Notes under the pieces: model-generated
Seen by the model: only the letters and a program-made list of their open reading frames with translations
Database searches by the model: none
What the model was told of the DNA's origin: nothing
From: Marinomonas pontica
Lineage (GTDB): Bacteria; Pseudomonadota; Gammaproteobacteria; Pseudomonadales; Marinomonadaceae
Reading direction: 5' to 3'
Assembly (NCBI RefSeq): GCF_026191375.1
Contig: NZ_JAODTL010000051.1
Location: 23,812-87,811 of the forward strand
DNA: 64,000 nucleotides
Made by a program: the position numbers and the translations under genes
Part shown: one piece after another, positions 1 through 8,132 of the stretch
Layout of the letters: every line of letters begins with the position of its first letter
How positions within the stretch are numbered: position 1 is the stretch's first letter

Positions 1-919
1 AATTGCAGAACACAATTCCAGTGCGCTTTCGCCTTCAACTTTATCCGCGTTGACCGCAGCAAATGAGATGAACAATGACGTACATGTACTTGTAGCGGGC
101 AACAATGTGGAATTGATTGCCAGCGATGCGGCCAACTTATTGGGCGTTACCAAGGTGCTTTGCGCCAGTTCTGATGCTTATGAAAGAGCCTTGGCCGAGC
201 CGATGAGCGAGTTGGTGTTGCATTTAGCGGGACAGTATTCGCATATTGTTGCGCCATCAAATTCAGAATCGAAAGACTTTATGCCAAGAGTCGCGGCGCT
301 GTTGGATGTGGGACAGGTATCGGATATTTGTGCGGTATTGAGCCCAAATCAATTTAAGCGCCCGATTTATGCCGGTAATGCGATCGCGACGGTCACAATA
401 TTGGATGCTAAAAAAGTCATCACAGTACGGGCGTCGTCATTTGATAAAACCACTCAACATAGCGATCAAGCTTGCGCTGTGGAGACGGTCGCTTTTGTGG
501 CAAGTAATGGTTTGTCGAGTTGGCAATCTGATGACATTACGGAATCAGCGCGCCCTGATCTTGCGAGTGCCGCTCGTATTGTGTCTGGCGGTCGCGGTGT
601 GGGCAGTAGCGAGAACTTTGCTTTGGTTGAGGCGTTAGCCGATAAACTCGGTGCGGCGGTTGGTGCGTCACGTGCGGCGGTGGACGCAGGTTTTGTGTCC
701 AATGATTTGCAAGTCGGGCAGACAGGTAAAATTGTCGCGCCAGATTTGTACATGGCGTTTGGTGTTTCTGGCGCAATTCAACATTTGGCGGGCATGAAAG
801 ATTCTAAGGTGATTGTTGCGGTGAACAAAGACGAAGACGCGCCTATTTTTCAAATTGCGGATTACGGCTTGGTAGGGGACCTTTTTGAGGTACTTCCGGA
901 GATGACTAGCAAGTTGTAA
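1..919 (+). CDS. etfA: Electron transfer flavoprotein subunit alpha (5' truncated by window)
   Basis: This is the FAD-carrying subunit of the electron transfer flavoprotein, which passes electrons from acyl-CoA and other dehydrogenases to ETF-ubiquinone oxidoreductase. The frame is open from base 2 and reads IAEHNSSAL, the usual N-terminal segment of EtfA, so the true start lies upstream; the TTG at 50 is not the start. The C-terminal half holds the FAD-binding signature [11 protein letters not shown], then [21 protein letters not shown] and FGVSGAIQH, all typical of the family. EtfB is expected just upstream, outside the window. A rho-independent terminator follows the stop codon. Confidence 0.95.
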   Translation, partial: IAEHNSSALSPSTLSALTAANEMNNDVHVLVAGNNVELIASDAANLLGVTKVLCASSDAYERALAEPMSELVLHLAGQYSHIVAPSNSESKDFMPRVAALLDVGQVSDICAVLSPNQFKRPIYAGNAIATVTILDAKKVITVRASSFDKTTQHSDQACAVETVAFVASNGLSSWQSDDITESARPDLASAARIVSGGRGVGSSENFALVEALADKLGAAVGASRAAVDAGFVSNDLQVGQTGKIVAPDLYMAFGVSGAIQHLAGMKDSKVIVAVNKDEDAPIFQIADYGLVGDLFEVLPEMTSKL

Positions 920-952
920 CGGGGAAAACGAACCTTCCTTGGTGTGGTATTG

Positions 953-978
953 ACCGAGCTTTAGGCTCGGTTTTTTTA
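953..978 (+). terminator. Rho-independent terminator after etfA
   Basis: A 7-bp stem (ACCGAGC / GCTCGGT) with a five-base loop is followed by a run of T residues, about 35 bases after the etfA stop. It ends the etf transcript. Confidence 0.85.
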
Positions 979-1101
979 TTTATTGGAATGGGTTTGAGAG
1001 CAAAGCTCAATGATGCGTTTGCCACTGATGAATAAGAAGCAGCTGATTGTGATGGCCAGCGCTGTTAGGTGAAAGACGTCGATAATGAATACTGTGTCCA
1101 T
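976..1101 (-). CDS. Small single-span membrane protein (41 aa)
   Basis: A short ORF whose product starts MDTVFIIDVFHL and has one clear hydrophobic stretch (about residues 3-24), followed by a short polar tail with K, R and H residues. An AAAAGGA ribosome-binding site lies seven bases before the ATG at 1101. The reading frame extends upstream to 1200, but that part has no ribosome site and weak coding character. The stop codon lies on the T-tract of the etfA terminator. I recognise no family. The good ribosome site and hydrophobicity argue for a real small membrane protein, but conservation is unknown. Confidence 0.4.
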   Translation of the reverse strand: MDTVFIIDVFHLTALAITISCFLFISGKRIIELCSQTHSNK

Positions 1102-1354
1102 GATGGTTCCTTTTATGCGATGTTGATTTATTGTTATTTTGTTTAATAAAAGCACAAGGTGCGTAATTCGTCCATATTGTTTACAAAACAACCGTTTCAA
1201 AAGGAGTGTGTTTGGACTAACGAAACGTTTAGAATTTGCCGCTGATTACTTTATAGTGTGTGAAGGCGTTCTAACCCATTTATGTGGTTGGGTTATGGCG
1301 GCACTTCAGATGTTTTTTATCCTCTGTGGCTTTTTATAGGAGCGGCGACGGCGC

Positions 1355-2809
1355 ATGATTCGCCCGTTATTAGTGATGCGTTTGTTGACGATGCCATGCT
1401 TGTGGATGAGCGTGGTGCAATTTGTCTTCGGCGAGTTATCCTTCATGTTGTTTAAAGACGATGTTGGTCGTGCCTTTGCGATTCCCGCTTTGCTTACCTT
1501 TTCGGTGTCTTTGGTCATTTTGCTTGGTTTTCGAAAGTACGCTCTGCCTTCCGTCAATACCCGCGAAGCCATGCTGTTTGCCAGTTTGACCTGGTTGGCT
1601 GTTGGGGTGTTGGGCGCCATTCCTATTATTTCTGTAACGCACATTTCGTTTACGGATGGGGTGTTTGAATCCATCAGTGCCTTAACTACAACGGGCGCTA
1701 CTGTGTTGTCTGGTCTCGATGACATGCCACCCACTTTTTTGATGTATCGTCAGTTTTTGCAATGGATGGGCGGTTTGGGTGTGGTGATCTTTGTGGTGGC
1801 GATTCTGCCGATGCTAAACATTGGTGGTATGCGATTATTGAAAGCCGAAACGCCGGGCCCGATTAAAGACGAGAAACTGTCTCCTCGAGTTTCCAGTACC
1901 ACACACTATTTATGGATGGTGTACTTAGCCATTACGGTGTTGTGCGCGTTAAGTTATTACGCTGCCGGAATGTCGGTGTTCGATGCGATTGGACACAGCT
2001 TTACAACGGTATCCACTGGTGGATTTTCCACCCATGACGCCAGTATGGGCTATTTTAATAGCCCGCTTATTTTGTGGATATGCAATGTGTTTATGCTGCT
2101 TGGTGCCATCAACTTTGCGCTGCATTATCGGGTGTATATTGCACGCCGTTTGACGCTGTATTGGCAAGACGAAGAGACGCGAGGCTTCTTGAAAATAGTG
2201 GCATTTATCGCTTTTTTATTGGCACTGTTTCTTTTTCAAACGGATTCTGAAGACGGTTTTTGGGTGTCCATAACCCAGTCTTTTTTCCATGTCATTTCGT
2301 TTATTACCAGCACAGGGTTTGCGGCAACGGACTTTGGTGCTTGGCCAGCAGTCACGTCCATTATCTTGATCTTTGTTGGCTATATTGGTGGCTGTGCTGG
2401 GTCTACGGCGGGTGGTAATAAAGTGATCCGCAATATAATTTCTGTGAAATCCATTGGTCTGGAAGTGAAGCGATTGGTGCACCCCAATGGAGTGTTTGCG
2501 ATGAAGTTTCAGGGGCGAACCATCAGCGAAGATGTGCGTCACTCAGTAATGGGTTTTATGTGTCTTGCTGCTATGGTGACGGTTTTGTTTACCGTATTAC
2601 TAATGATGACGGGCATGAGTTTTATGGCGTCGTTAAGTGCGACCGCCGCTTGCCTCAATGTATTGGGTCCAGGGTTTGCTGAGCTGGGGAGTAACTTCGC
2701 GCCGCTAAGCGATACTGGCACTTGGTTGATGAGTTTTGCGATGATCTTAGGGCGTTTGGAATACTTCACTGTGTTGGTGCTTTTCTTTCCGGTGATGTGG
2801 CGTCATTGA
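1355..2809 (+). CDS. trkH: TrkH family potassium uptake protein
   Basis: Integral inner-membrane subunit of the Trk potassium uptake system, which works with the cytoplasmic NAD-binding gate TrkA. The 484 residues match the family length. The four pore-loop filter segments are visible in order: ALTTTGATVL, TVSTGGFSTH, ITSTGFAATD and a last loop around LNVLGPGF. The K+-channel-like stretch YIGGCAGSTAGGNK is also typical. The product ends RLEYFTVLVLFFPVMWRH, a standard TrkH C-terminus. A GGAGCGG sequence precedes the ATG. It stands alone here; trkA is not adjacent. Confidence 0.93.
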   Translation: MIRPLLVMRLLTMPCLWMSVVQFVFGELSFMLFKDDVGRAFAIPALLTFSVSLVILLGFRKYALPSVNTREAMLFASLTWLAVGVLGAIPIISVTHISFTDGVFESISALTTTGATVLSGLDDMPPTFLMYRQFLQWMGGLGVVIFVVAILPMLNIGGMRLLKAETPGPIKDEKLSPRVSSTTHYLWMVYLAITVLCALSYYAAGMSVFDAIGHSFTTVSTGGFSTHDASMGYFNSPLILWICNVFMLLGAINFALHYRVYIARRLTLYWQDEETRGFLKIVAFIAFLLALFLFQTDSEDGFWVSITQSFFHVISFITSTGFAATDFGAWPAVTSIILIFVGYIGGCAGSTAGGNKVIRNIISVKSIGLEVKRLVHPNGVFAMKFQGRTISEDVRHSVMGFMCLAAMVTVLFTVLLMMTGMSFMASLSATAACLNVLGPGFAELGSNFAPLSDTGTWLMSFAMILGRLEYFTVLVLFFPVMWRH

Positions 2810-2913
2810 CCCGTGTTTTATTTGCATCTATTAGGGTGAATTTTCTGCCGCTTACAGTGTAAATAACTTGTCATTCCCCCGAAGGAGGCTGTCGCCAAAC
2901 GAATGCCGTCGAT

Positions 2914-2961
2914 ATTGTAGGTCGGCCTTTAACGACACTACCTCTTCCGAGGAAGTGTCGT
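2914..2961. repeat. REP-like interspersed repeat and hairpin
   Basis: Downstream of trkH is TTGTAGGTCGGCCTTTAACG, related to the copy near 56498-56515. An adjoining imperfect palindrome (ACGACACT ... AGTGTCGT, 2932-2961) can form a hairpin and may also act as a terminator between the convergent genes trkH and ydeP. A degenerate copy of the common TTCCCGCGAAGGCGGGAA repeat sits just before it near 2874-2890. Confidence 0.55.
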
Positions 2962-2992
2962 ACAAACAAGGTAGTATTACTTAAAGAGAAGG

Positions 2993-5320
2993 TTAAACGG
3001 CGGCGACAGCGATGCCGTTGTTTTCTTCTTCGTACGCTTCTAATTCTATGGCAATACTTTTTGAGGTTGGCGTATTGCTGAATTCACCATGGCTGTCTAG
3101 CGGCACTAATGGGTTTGTCTCTGGATAGTAAGCCGCGATGTTGCCTGCAGGAATGCTGTACGGCACCAGTTTAAAACCACTCACTTTGCGAACTACGCCG
3201 TCATCCCATAATGAACGCAGTGTTACGCTTTGACCTTCTTCGAAGCCTAGACGCTGGATGTCTGCGGGGTTAATAAACACCACTTTGCGTTCACCTTTAA
3301 TGCCACGGTAGCGGTCGTTCATGCCATAAATCGTGGTGTTGTATTGGTCATGAGAACGCAATGTTTGCATGATCATGGTTTTGTCTGTCAGTAGATCTTG
3401 CGCACGTTTTGGCAAAATGGAGGCTGGTAACGTATGTGTATGGCAAATCGCTTTACCTGCTGGTGTTTTCCAGTTTCTTTCCCGTGCGCTGTTGCCTAGG
3501 TAGAACCCACCATCTTGCAAAATGCGTTGGTTAAAGTCGTGGAATCCAGGTACAACTGCGGCAATGTGTTCACGAATAAGGTCGTAATCACTGACCACTT
3601 CGTGCCAATCAATAGGGAAGTTACCTAGCGTCGCTGCGGCGATTCCTGCAACGATGGCTGGTTCAGATTTCTGTTCTTTGCTCAATGGCTCTAATACGCC
3701 ACCAGACGCGTGAATCATGCTGAAAGAATCTTCTACGGTGACTTTTTGCTGTCCTTTTGCTTGATGATCGATATCAGTACGACCTAAGCAGGGCAATATG
3801 ATCGCCTCGGTGCCAGTGATTAGGTGAGAGCGGTTTAGCTTGGTGCTTATTTGTACCGTTAACTCACATTGTTTTAAGGCATGCTCTGTGGCTTGTGTGT
3901 CGGGGGTTGCTGCAGCGAAGTTACCACCTAGGGCGATAAAGACACCGACTTTGCCATCACGCATTGCTCGAATAGTATCAACAACCGCTAAACCGTGTTC
4001 TTGTGGTGGTGTGAAGTTGAAGCGTTTTTCCAACGCATCAAGGAACGCCTGAGAAGGGCGTTCGTTAATGCCCATGGTTCTATCACCTTGCACATTACTG
4101 TGGCCACGAACAGGGCAAACACCCGCGCCCGGTTTGCCTAAATTGCCACGTAATGCCATCAAGTTGACCATTTCGTGGATGGTCGCAACAGAATGATGGT
4201 GCTGAGTAATGCCCATTGCCCATGTCAGAATGACGCTTTTTGCTTTTGCATAGACGTTGGCAGCGTGAGTAATGTCTTCTTTGCTAAGGCCCGATTGATC
4301 GACGATGTCTTGCCAAGGTGTTTGTTTTACTTGTTCAAGGTAGGCGTCTAAACCTTGGGTGTGTTCTTTGATGAAATCGTGATCAAAAACCGCTTCGCCT
4401 TTTTGTTGCGCGGCTACTTCTAGGTCGATAAGTACTTTAACCATGCCACGCACCACCGCCATGTCTCCGCCAATTTTAGGGCAGAAGTATCCCGTATTGG
4501 TTGGCTTGGAGCCATTGGTGAGCATCTCGATCGGGTTTTGTGGATTCTGGAAGCGTTCTAGACCGCGCTCGTGTAGGGTATTGAAGCTTAATAGTTGCGC
4601 GCCGCGCTGCACCACTTCTTTTAGGGTCTCGAGCATACGTGGGTGGTTTGTCCCAGGGTTTTGCCCGAAAACAAAGACCGCATCCGCGTGTTCAAAGTCG
4701 TCAATTTCCACCGTGCCTTTGCCAATGCCAATACTGCTTGTTAAGGCATAACCGCTGGCTTCGTGACACATGTTTGAACAGTCAGGGAAGTTATTTGTGC
4801 CGTATGCGCGCGCAAAAAGTTGATACAAGAATGCGGCTTCGTTGCTGGCGCGTCCAGACGTGTAAAACGCCACAGTGTCTGGATTGGCTTGTTTTTTAAG
4901 CGTATCGCCAATTTGCTTGTAGGCTTGTTCCCAAGAGATCGCTTCGTAGTGATCTGTTTCTCGGTTGTAACGCATTGGTTCTGTGAGTCGGCCTTGGTAT
5001 TCAAGGAAATAGTCACTTTGGGAGTTTAGCCAAGTGACACTGTGCTCAGCCATGAAAGCCGCATCGACTTTACGAGATGTCGCTTCCCAGTTAACCGCTT
5101 TGGCGCCGTTTTCACAGAAGCGGATTTTAGCTGGATCGTGTTTTTCACCCCAAGCACAGCCTGGACAATCGAAACCATGAGGCTGGTTCGTTTTTAACAG
5201 AGTATGAATATTGCGTACGGCGTTCTCGCTTTTTAGCCAATGTTTTGTTGTGCTTTGTAAGGCCCCCCAACCACCGGCTGGGCCTTTGTAGGGCGTGTAA
5301 AAATCGGTCTTTTTACTCAT
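2993..5320 (-). CDS. YdeP/FdhF-family molybdopterin oxidoreductase alpha subunit
   Basis: A 775-residue cytoplasmic molybdenum enzyme of the YdeP-like branch of the formate dehydrogenase/DMSO reductase superfamily; no signal peptide or Tat motif is present. The N-terminus MSKKTDFYTPYKGPAGGWG and the motif DCPGCAWGE (Cys 52 and 55) are characteristic of this branch. Bis-MGD binding segments such as FGQNPGTNHPRML and VRGHSNVQGDRT follow. The first eight bases overlap the end of fdhD upstream, so the two are co-transcribed and FdhD probably supplies sulfur to this cofactor. No electron-transfer subunits are nearby. The substrate is unknown for most of the family; acid-stress roles are reported for E. 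coli YdeP. Confidence 0.88.
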   Translation of the reverse strand: MSKKTDFYTPYKGPAGGWGALQSTTKHWLKSENAVRNIHTLLKTNQPHGFDCPGCAWGEKHDPAKIRFCENGAKAVNWEATSRKVDAAFMAEHSVTWLNSQSDYFLEYQGRLTEPMRYNRETDHYEAISWEQAYKQIGDTLKKQANPDTVAFYTSGRASNEAAFLYQLFARAYGTNNFPDCSNMCHEASGYALTSSIGIGKGTVEIDDFEHADAVFVFGQNPGTNHPRMLETLKEVVQRGAQLLSFNTLHERGLERFQNPQNPIEMLTNGSKPTNTGYFCPKIGGDMAVVRGMVKVLIDLEVAAQQKGEAVFDHDFIKEHTQGLDAYLEQVKQTPWQDIVDQSGLSKEDITHAANVYAKAKSVILTWAMGITQHHHSVATIHEMVNLMALRGNLGKPGAGVCPVRGHSNVQGDRTMGINERPSQAFLDALEKRFNFTPPQEHGLAVVDTIRAMRDGKVGVFIALGGNFAAATPDTQATEHALKQCELTVQISTKLNRSHLITGTEAIILPCLGRTDIDHQAKGQQKVTVEDSFSMIHASGGVLEPLSKEQKSEPAIVAGIAAATLGNFPIDWHEVVSDYDLIREHIAAVVPGFHDFNQRILQDGGFYLGNSARERNWKTPAGKAICHTHTLPASILPKRAQDLLTDKTMIMQTLRSHDQYNTTIYGMNDRYRGIKGERKVVFINPADIQRLGFEEGQSVTLRSLWDDGVVRKVSGFKLVPYSIPAGNIAAYYPETNPLVPLDSHGEFSNTPTSKSIAIELEAYEEENNGIAVAAV

Positions 5321-6152
5321 GGTGTGTTCCTTTTAATTGGGTCGACGCGGCAAACACTCTTGGGACATCTTGCTTTGGCAAATGGATTAAGTTGAGCCCG
5401 TAATGTTGGGCTAAACTGACCGCGAGAGTGCTTGGCGATGCTAGGTGAATCAATCGTGATAGGCCGACTCGGACGGCTTTTTGAACCAGTTCGGTGCTGC
5501 ATCGGCTTGTCATCAAAACGCTGTGATCATGCAAGTCTAAACGCTGTTGGAGTGCATAGCCAATGACCTTATCAAGGGCATTGTGGCGGCCAATGTCTTC
5601 CATACACCGTATGGGGTTGCCGTTTGGCGCGATCAGTAACGCGGCGTGAACGGCTCCGGTTTTGTTTCCTAATGTTTGGTAGGTGGATAAATGCGACTTT
5701 AAAGACGCCAGTATTGACGTTTTAATAGGGGCGCATGGCGCTAACATGGGCAGAGTTGGGATAGCCTGTGAAAGCGACTCTACGCCACAAATCCCACAGC
5801 CTGTTGCGCCTAGGTGCGCGTGTTGCTTTTGTTTGTATTGCGCAAAACGCCTAGGACTAATGATGAGGTCGACAGCCATGCTGTTTATATTTGCTTGAAG
5901 CTTTGTCGTTTCAATCTCTATGTCTCGGACATCATTGATGTCTTCAATAATGCCTTCGCTGCAGGCAAGGCCTACCACAAACGCATCCAGATGGTTGGGA
6001 GTAACCATCATCACGGCGTGAGCTATGCCATTTATGCTGATGGCTAAAGGCATTTCTTCCACTAACTCAGCAACACCAGAGGGGCTTTGCTCATCACCGC
6101 GTGCGAATGTTCGCGGTTGGAAGCAGGGAAATGAGAAGGGCGAAAAAGACAT
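5313..6152 (-). CDS. fdhD: Formate dehydrogenase accessory sulfurtransferase FdhD
   Basis: FdhD carries sulfur from the cysteine desulfurase IscS to the bis-MGD cofactor of formate-dehydrogenase-type enzymes. The 279-residue product has the essential loop motif CGICG at residues 119-123. Later family segments ALLIAPNG, EDIGRHNALDKVIG and MTSRCSTELVQKA are all present. It is the first gene of a two-gene operon and overlaps the start of the molybdoenzyme gene by eight bases, which points to that enzyme as its client. Confidence 0.93.
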   Translation of the reverse strand: MSFSPFSFPCFQPRTFARGDEQSPSGVAELVEEMPLAISINGIAHAVMMVTPNHLDAFVVGLACSEGIIEDINDVRDIEIETTKLQANINSMAVDLIISPRRFAQYKQKQHAHLGATGCGICGVESLSQAIPTLPMLAPCAPIKTSILASLKSHLSTYQTLGNKTGAVHAALLIAPNGNPIRCMEDIGRHNALDKVIGYALQQRLDLHDHSVLMTSRCSTELVQKAVRVGLSRLIHLASPSTLAVSLAQHYGLNLIHLPKQDVPRVFAASTQLKGTHHE

Positions 6153-6538
6153 GTTATAGCATTCGGCTCTTAAAAAGTGAGCTTTATAGTACGGAGAGAC
6201 GATAGGGTCGTCTATCCATTTTGCTCCAATAAAGTGCGTGAAAACGACCTGTCGTTGAACGTTATGTCGTTTGCTTATAAAAGAAGCACTTCATAGACGG
6301 TTTTCAATGGACTAAGTATTTCTTTAGAGTTTGAAATACCGTATTCTTGCCCGAAAAAAATTAGCTTCAATGCTTGTTTCGTATTGGTTTCGAAAAACCG
6401 CAGGCGAAAAAAGTATGGACTGTGATTATTTGCACTCCAGCAGTGGCAAGGAAATGGCACATGAGACAAAGTGTGGTTCTGTTTTTGTCATATATTGAGA
6501 ACGTGTGCGACCTACAGCGGTAGTGCATAGTCAGGTTC
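6153..6538. other. Intergenic region between fdhD and the M23 peptidase gene
   Basis: About 390 bases between divergent genes with no convincing ORF. It holds two short perfect inverted repeats, AGACGA/TCGTCT near 6196-6212 and AACGAC/GTCGTT near 6243-6256. These could be operator-like sites for either gene. The stretch is AT-rich in its middle and presumably carries both promoters. Confidence 0.4.
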
Positions 6539-6559
6539 TTGGTGAACCATTTTTGTTTA

Positions 6560-7990
6560 ATGAGTTTTTTATTTATGCAGTTTATTACACGCCTCTCGCG
6601 TTGGGCTTTATCTGGCCCGCGAGCTTGGTTATCGATCATTTTTGCTACCTTTGTTGTGCTGTTGTTTGTTTACCGATCGCTTGTGTCGCCAACAGAAAAT
6701 CCCAAAGAGTATGTTCTACCCAGTGTCGATATAGAGACCCCAGCGCCAATCGAGTTACCCCCTGTAAGCGCGAATACCGACGAAGACAATGATTATGATT
6801 CCTTAATCACCACAGACCCCTTGCAAAATGTGGAAGCGGTTCCTGCGCCACTACCGTCTATTGAGTATGTGATCAAATCGGGTGATACGTTGGCGCGTAT
6901 TTTTGCAAGATTGGGTCTGCCGAGAGAATCTTTGTATGCGGTATTAGAAGCCGATCAAGAGTATTTAGTGCTCGAACCCTTGCTACCAAATGATAAATTC
7001 ACGTTCAAATTGGATGAAAATGGCGACTTGGTCGAGTTGACTCGCCGATTGGATATCAGTAAAAGCGTGTCTTATGTACAGCATGATAATGGCGGCTACA
7101 GCTATGAAGAGCACATTAAGCCAATTACCTACAATCATGAAGCCGTACACAGCAAAATTGTCGGCAACTTTTATTTGTCTGCGAAAAAAGCCGGACTGTC
7201 TGATACTAATATATTAATCATTAACGATGTCTTAAAAGGGCGAGTGAATTTTCGCAAAGACCTTAGAGCCGGTGATGCGTTTGATTTTGTTGTCAAAAAA
7301 GGCAGTATCGATGGCGTTAAAGTCGGTGAAGATCAATTAGAAGCACTGGAAATTACGGTAAAAGGCCAAACTTATCGTGCGTTTGTGCATTCGGATGGGC
7401 GTTTTTATGATGAGTCAGGTAACAGCCTAACGCCGGCTTTATTGCGTTGGCCAACCCGCAAACAATATCGTATTAGTTCTCCGTTTAATGCCAACCGTTT
7501 GCACCCAATCACGGGGCACCCAGCGCCACATAATGGTGTCGACTTGGCAACGCCATCTGGTACAGAGGTGCTTGCTACGGGTGACGGTGTGGTGACGCGG
7601 GTGGCGACACATAAGTACGCGGGTAAATACATTGTTATTGATTACACGGGGCCTTATGGCTCGCGCTTTTTGCACCTAAGTAAAATCTTGGTGAAAAAAG
7701 GTCAGCAGGTTAAACGTGGTCAAGTGATTGCATTGTCGGGTAATACAGGCCGAACCACAGGGGCGCACCTTCATTATGAGCTTCACATTCGAGGCAGACC
7801 TGTAAACCCAATGACCACGGACATTCCGACAACGCAATCCATTCCAAAGAATCAGCGTCGTGATTATGATGCGAATGTGTCTATGTGGATCAGCATGATG
7901 GCGAGTACAAAGGCGGAGTTTTCCGGTACTGATGCGAGGCTAGAATTAGATGATGGCCTTGATTCAGATGTGTCAGAAGTATCGGAATAA
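6560..7990 (+). CDS. M23 family murein DD-endopeptidase (MepM-like)
   Basis: Periplasmic zinc peptidase of the MepM/YebA type that cuts peptidoglycan cross-links. An N-terminal membrane anchor (WLSIIFATFVVLLFVY) is followed by an acidic linker, a LysM/OapA-like segment (YVIKSGDTLARIFARLGLP) and a long middle domain. The C-terminal LytM domain has zinc ligands in HNGVDLATPSG and HLHYELHIRG, with RLHPITGHP just before. The frame opens at TTG 6539; ATG at 6560 or 6575 are also possible, and none has a strong ribosome site, so the start is uncertain. A bidirectional terminator follows. In many gammaproteobacteria this gene sits beside anmK or tyrS; here it is alone. Confidence 0.9.
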   Translation: MSFLFMQFITRLSRWALSGPRAWLSIIFATFVVLLFVYRSLVSPTENPKEYVLPSVDIETPAPIELPPVSANTDEDNDYDSLITTDPLQNVEAVPAPLPSIEYVIKSGDTLARIFARLGLPRESLYAVLEADQEYLVLEPLLPNDKFTFKLDENGDLVELTRRLDISKSVSYVQHDNGGYSYEEHIKPITYNHEAVHSKIVGNFYLSAKKAGLSDTNILIINDVLKGRVNFRKDLRAGDAFDFVVKKGSIDGVKVGEDQLEALEITVKGQTYRAFVHSDGRFYDESGNSLTPALLRWPTRKQYRISSPFNANRLHPITGHPAPHNGVDLATPSGTEVLATGDGVVTRVATHKYAGKYIVIDYTGPYGSRFLHLSKILVKKGQQVKRGQVIALSGNTGRTTGAHLHYELHIRGRPVNPMTTDIPTTQSIPKNQRRDYDANVSMWISMMASTKAEFSGTDARLELDDGLDSDVSEVSE

Positions 7991-8032
7991 GCGCTTACCT
8001 AAGCCAATATTTAGACGTTTACAATCGGCATA

Positions 8033-8070
8033 AAAAACGGCCTATCTTGTTAATCAAGGTAGGCCGTTTT
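8033..8070. terminator. Bidirectional rho-independent terminator
   Basis: A long stem (AAACGGCCTA.CTTG paired with CAAGGTAGGCCGTTT) is flanked by A residues on the left and T residues on the right. It lies between the convergent M23 peptidase and TRAP transporter genes and can terminate both. Confidence 0.85.
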
Positions 8071-8132
8071 GCGTTTTAGAATCCTTTTTGTGTCTCAATA
8101 AGTGTCTTTATTAGTGCTTTATCAGAATGCTT

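Noticed and set aside
1306..1734. Minus-strand 142-codon frame over the start of trkH
   Set aside because: Shadow frame of the TrkH gene, with no recognisable family.
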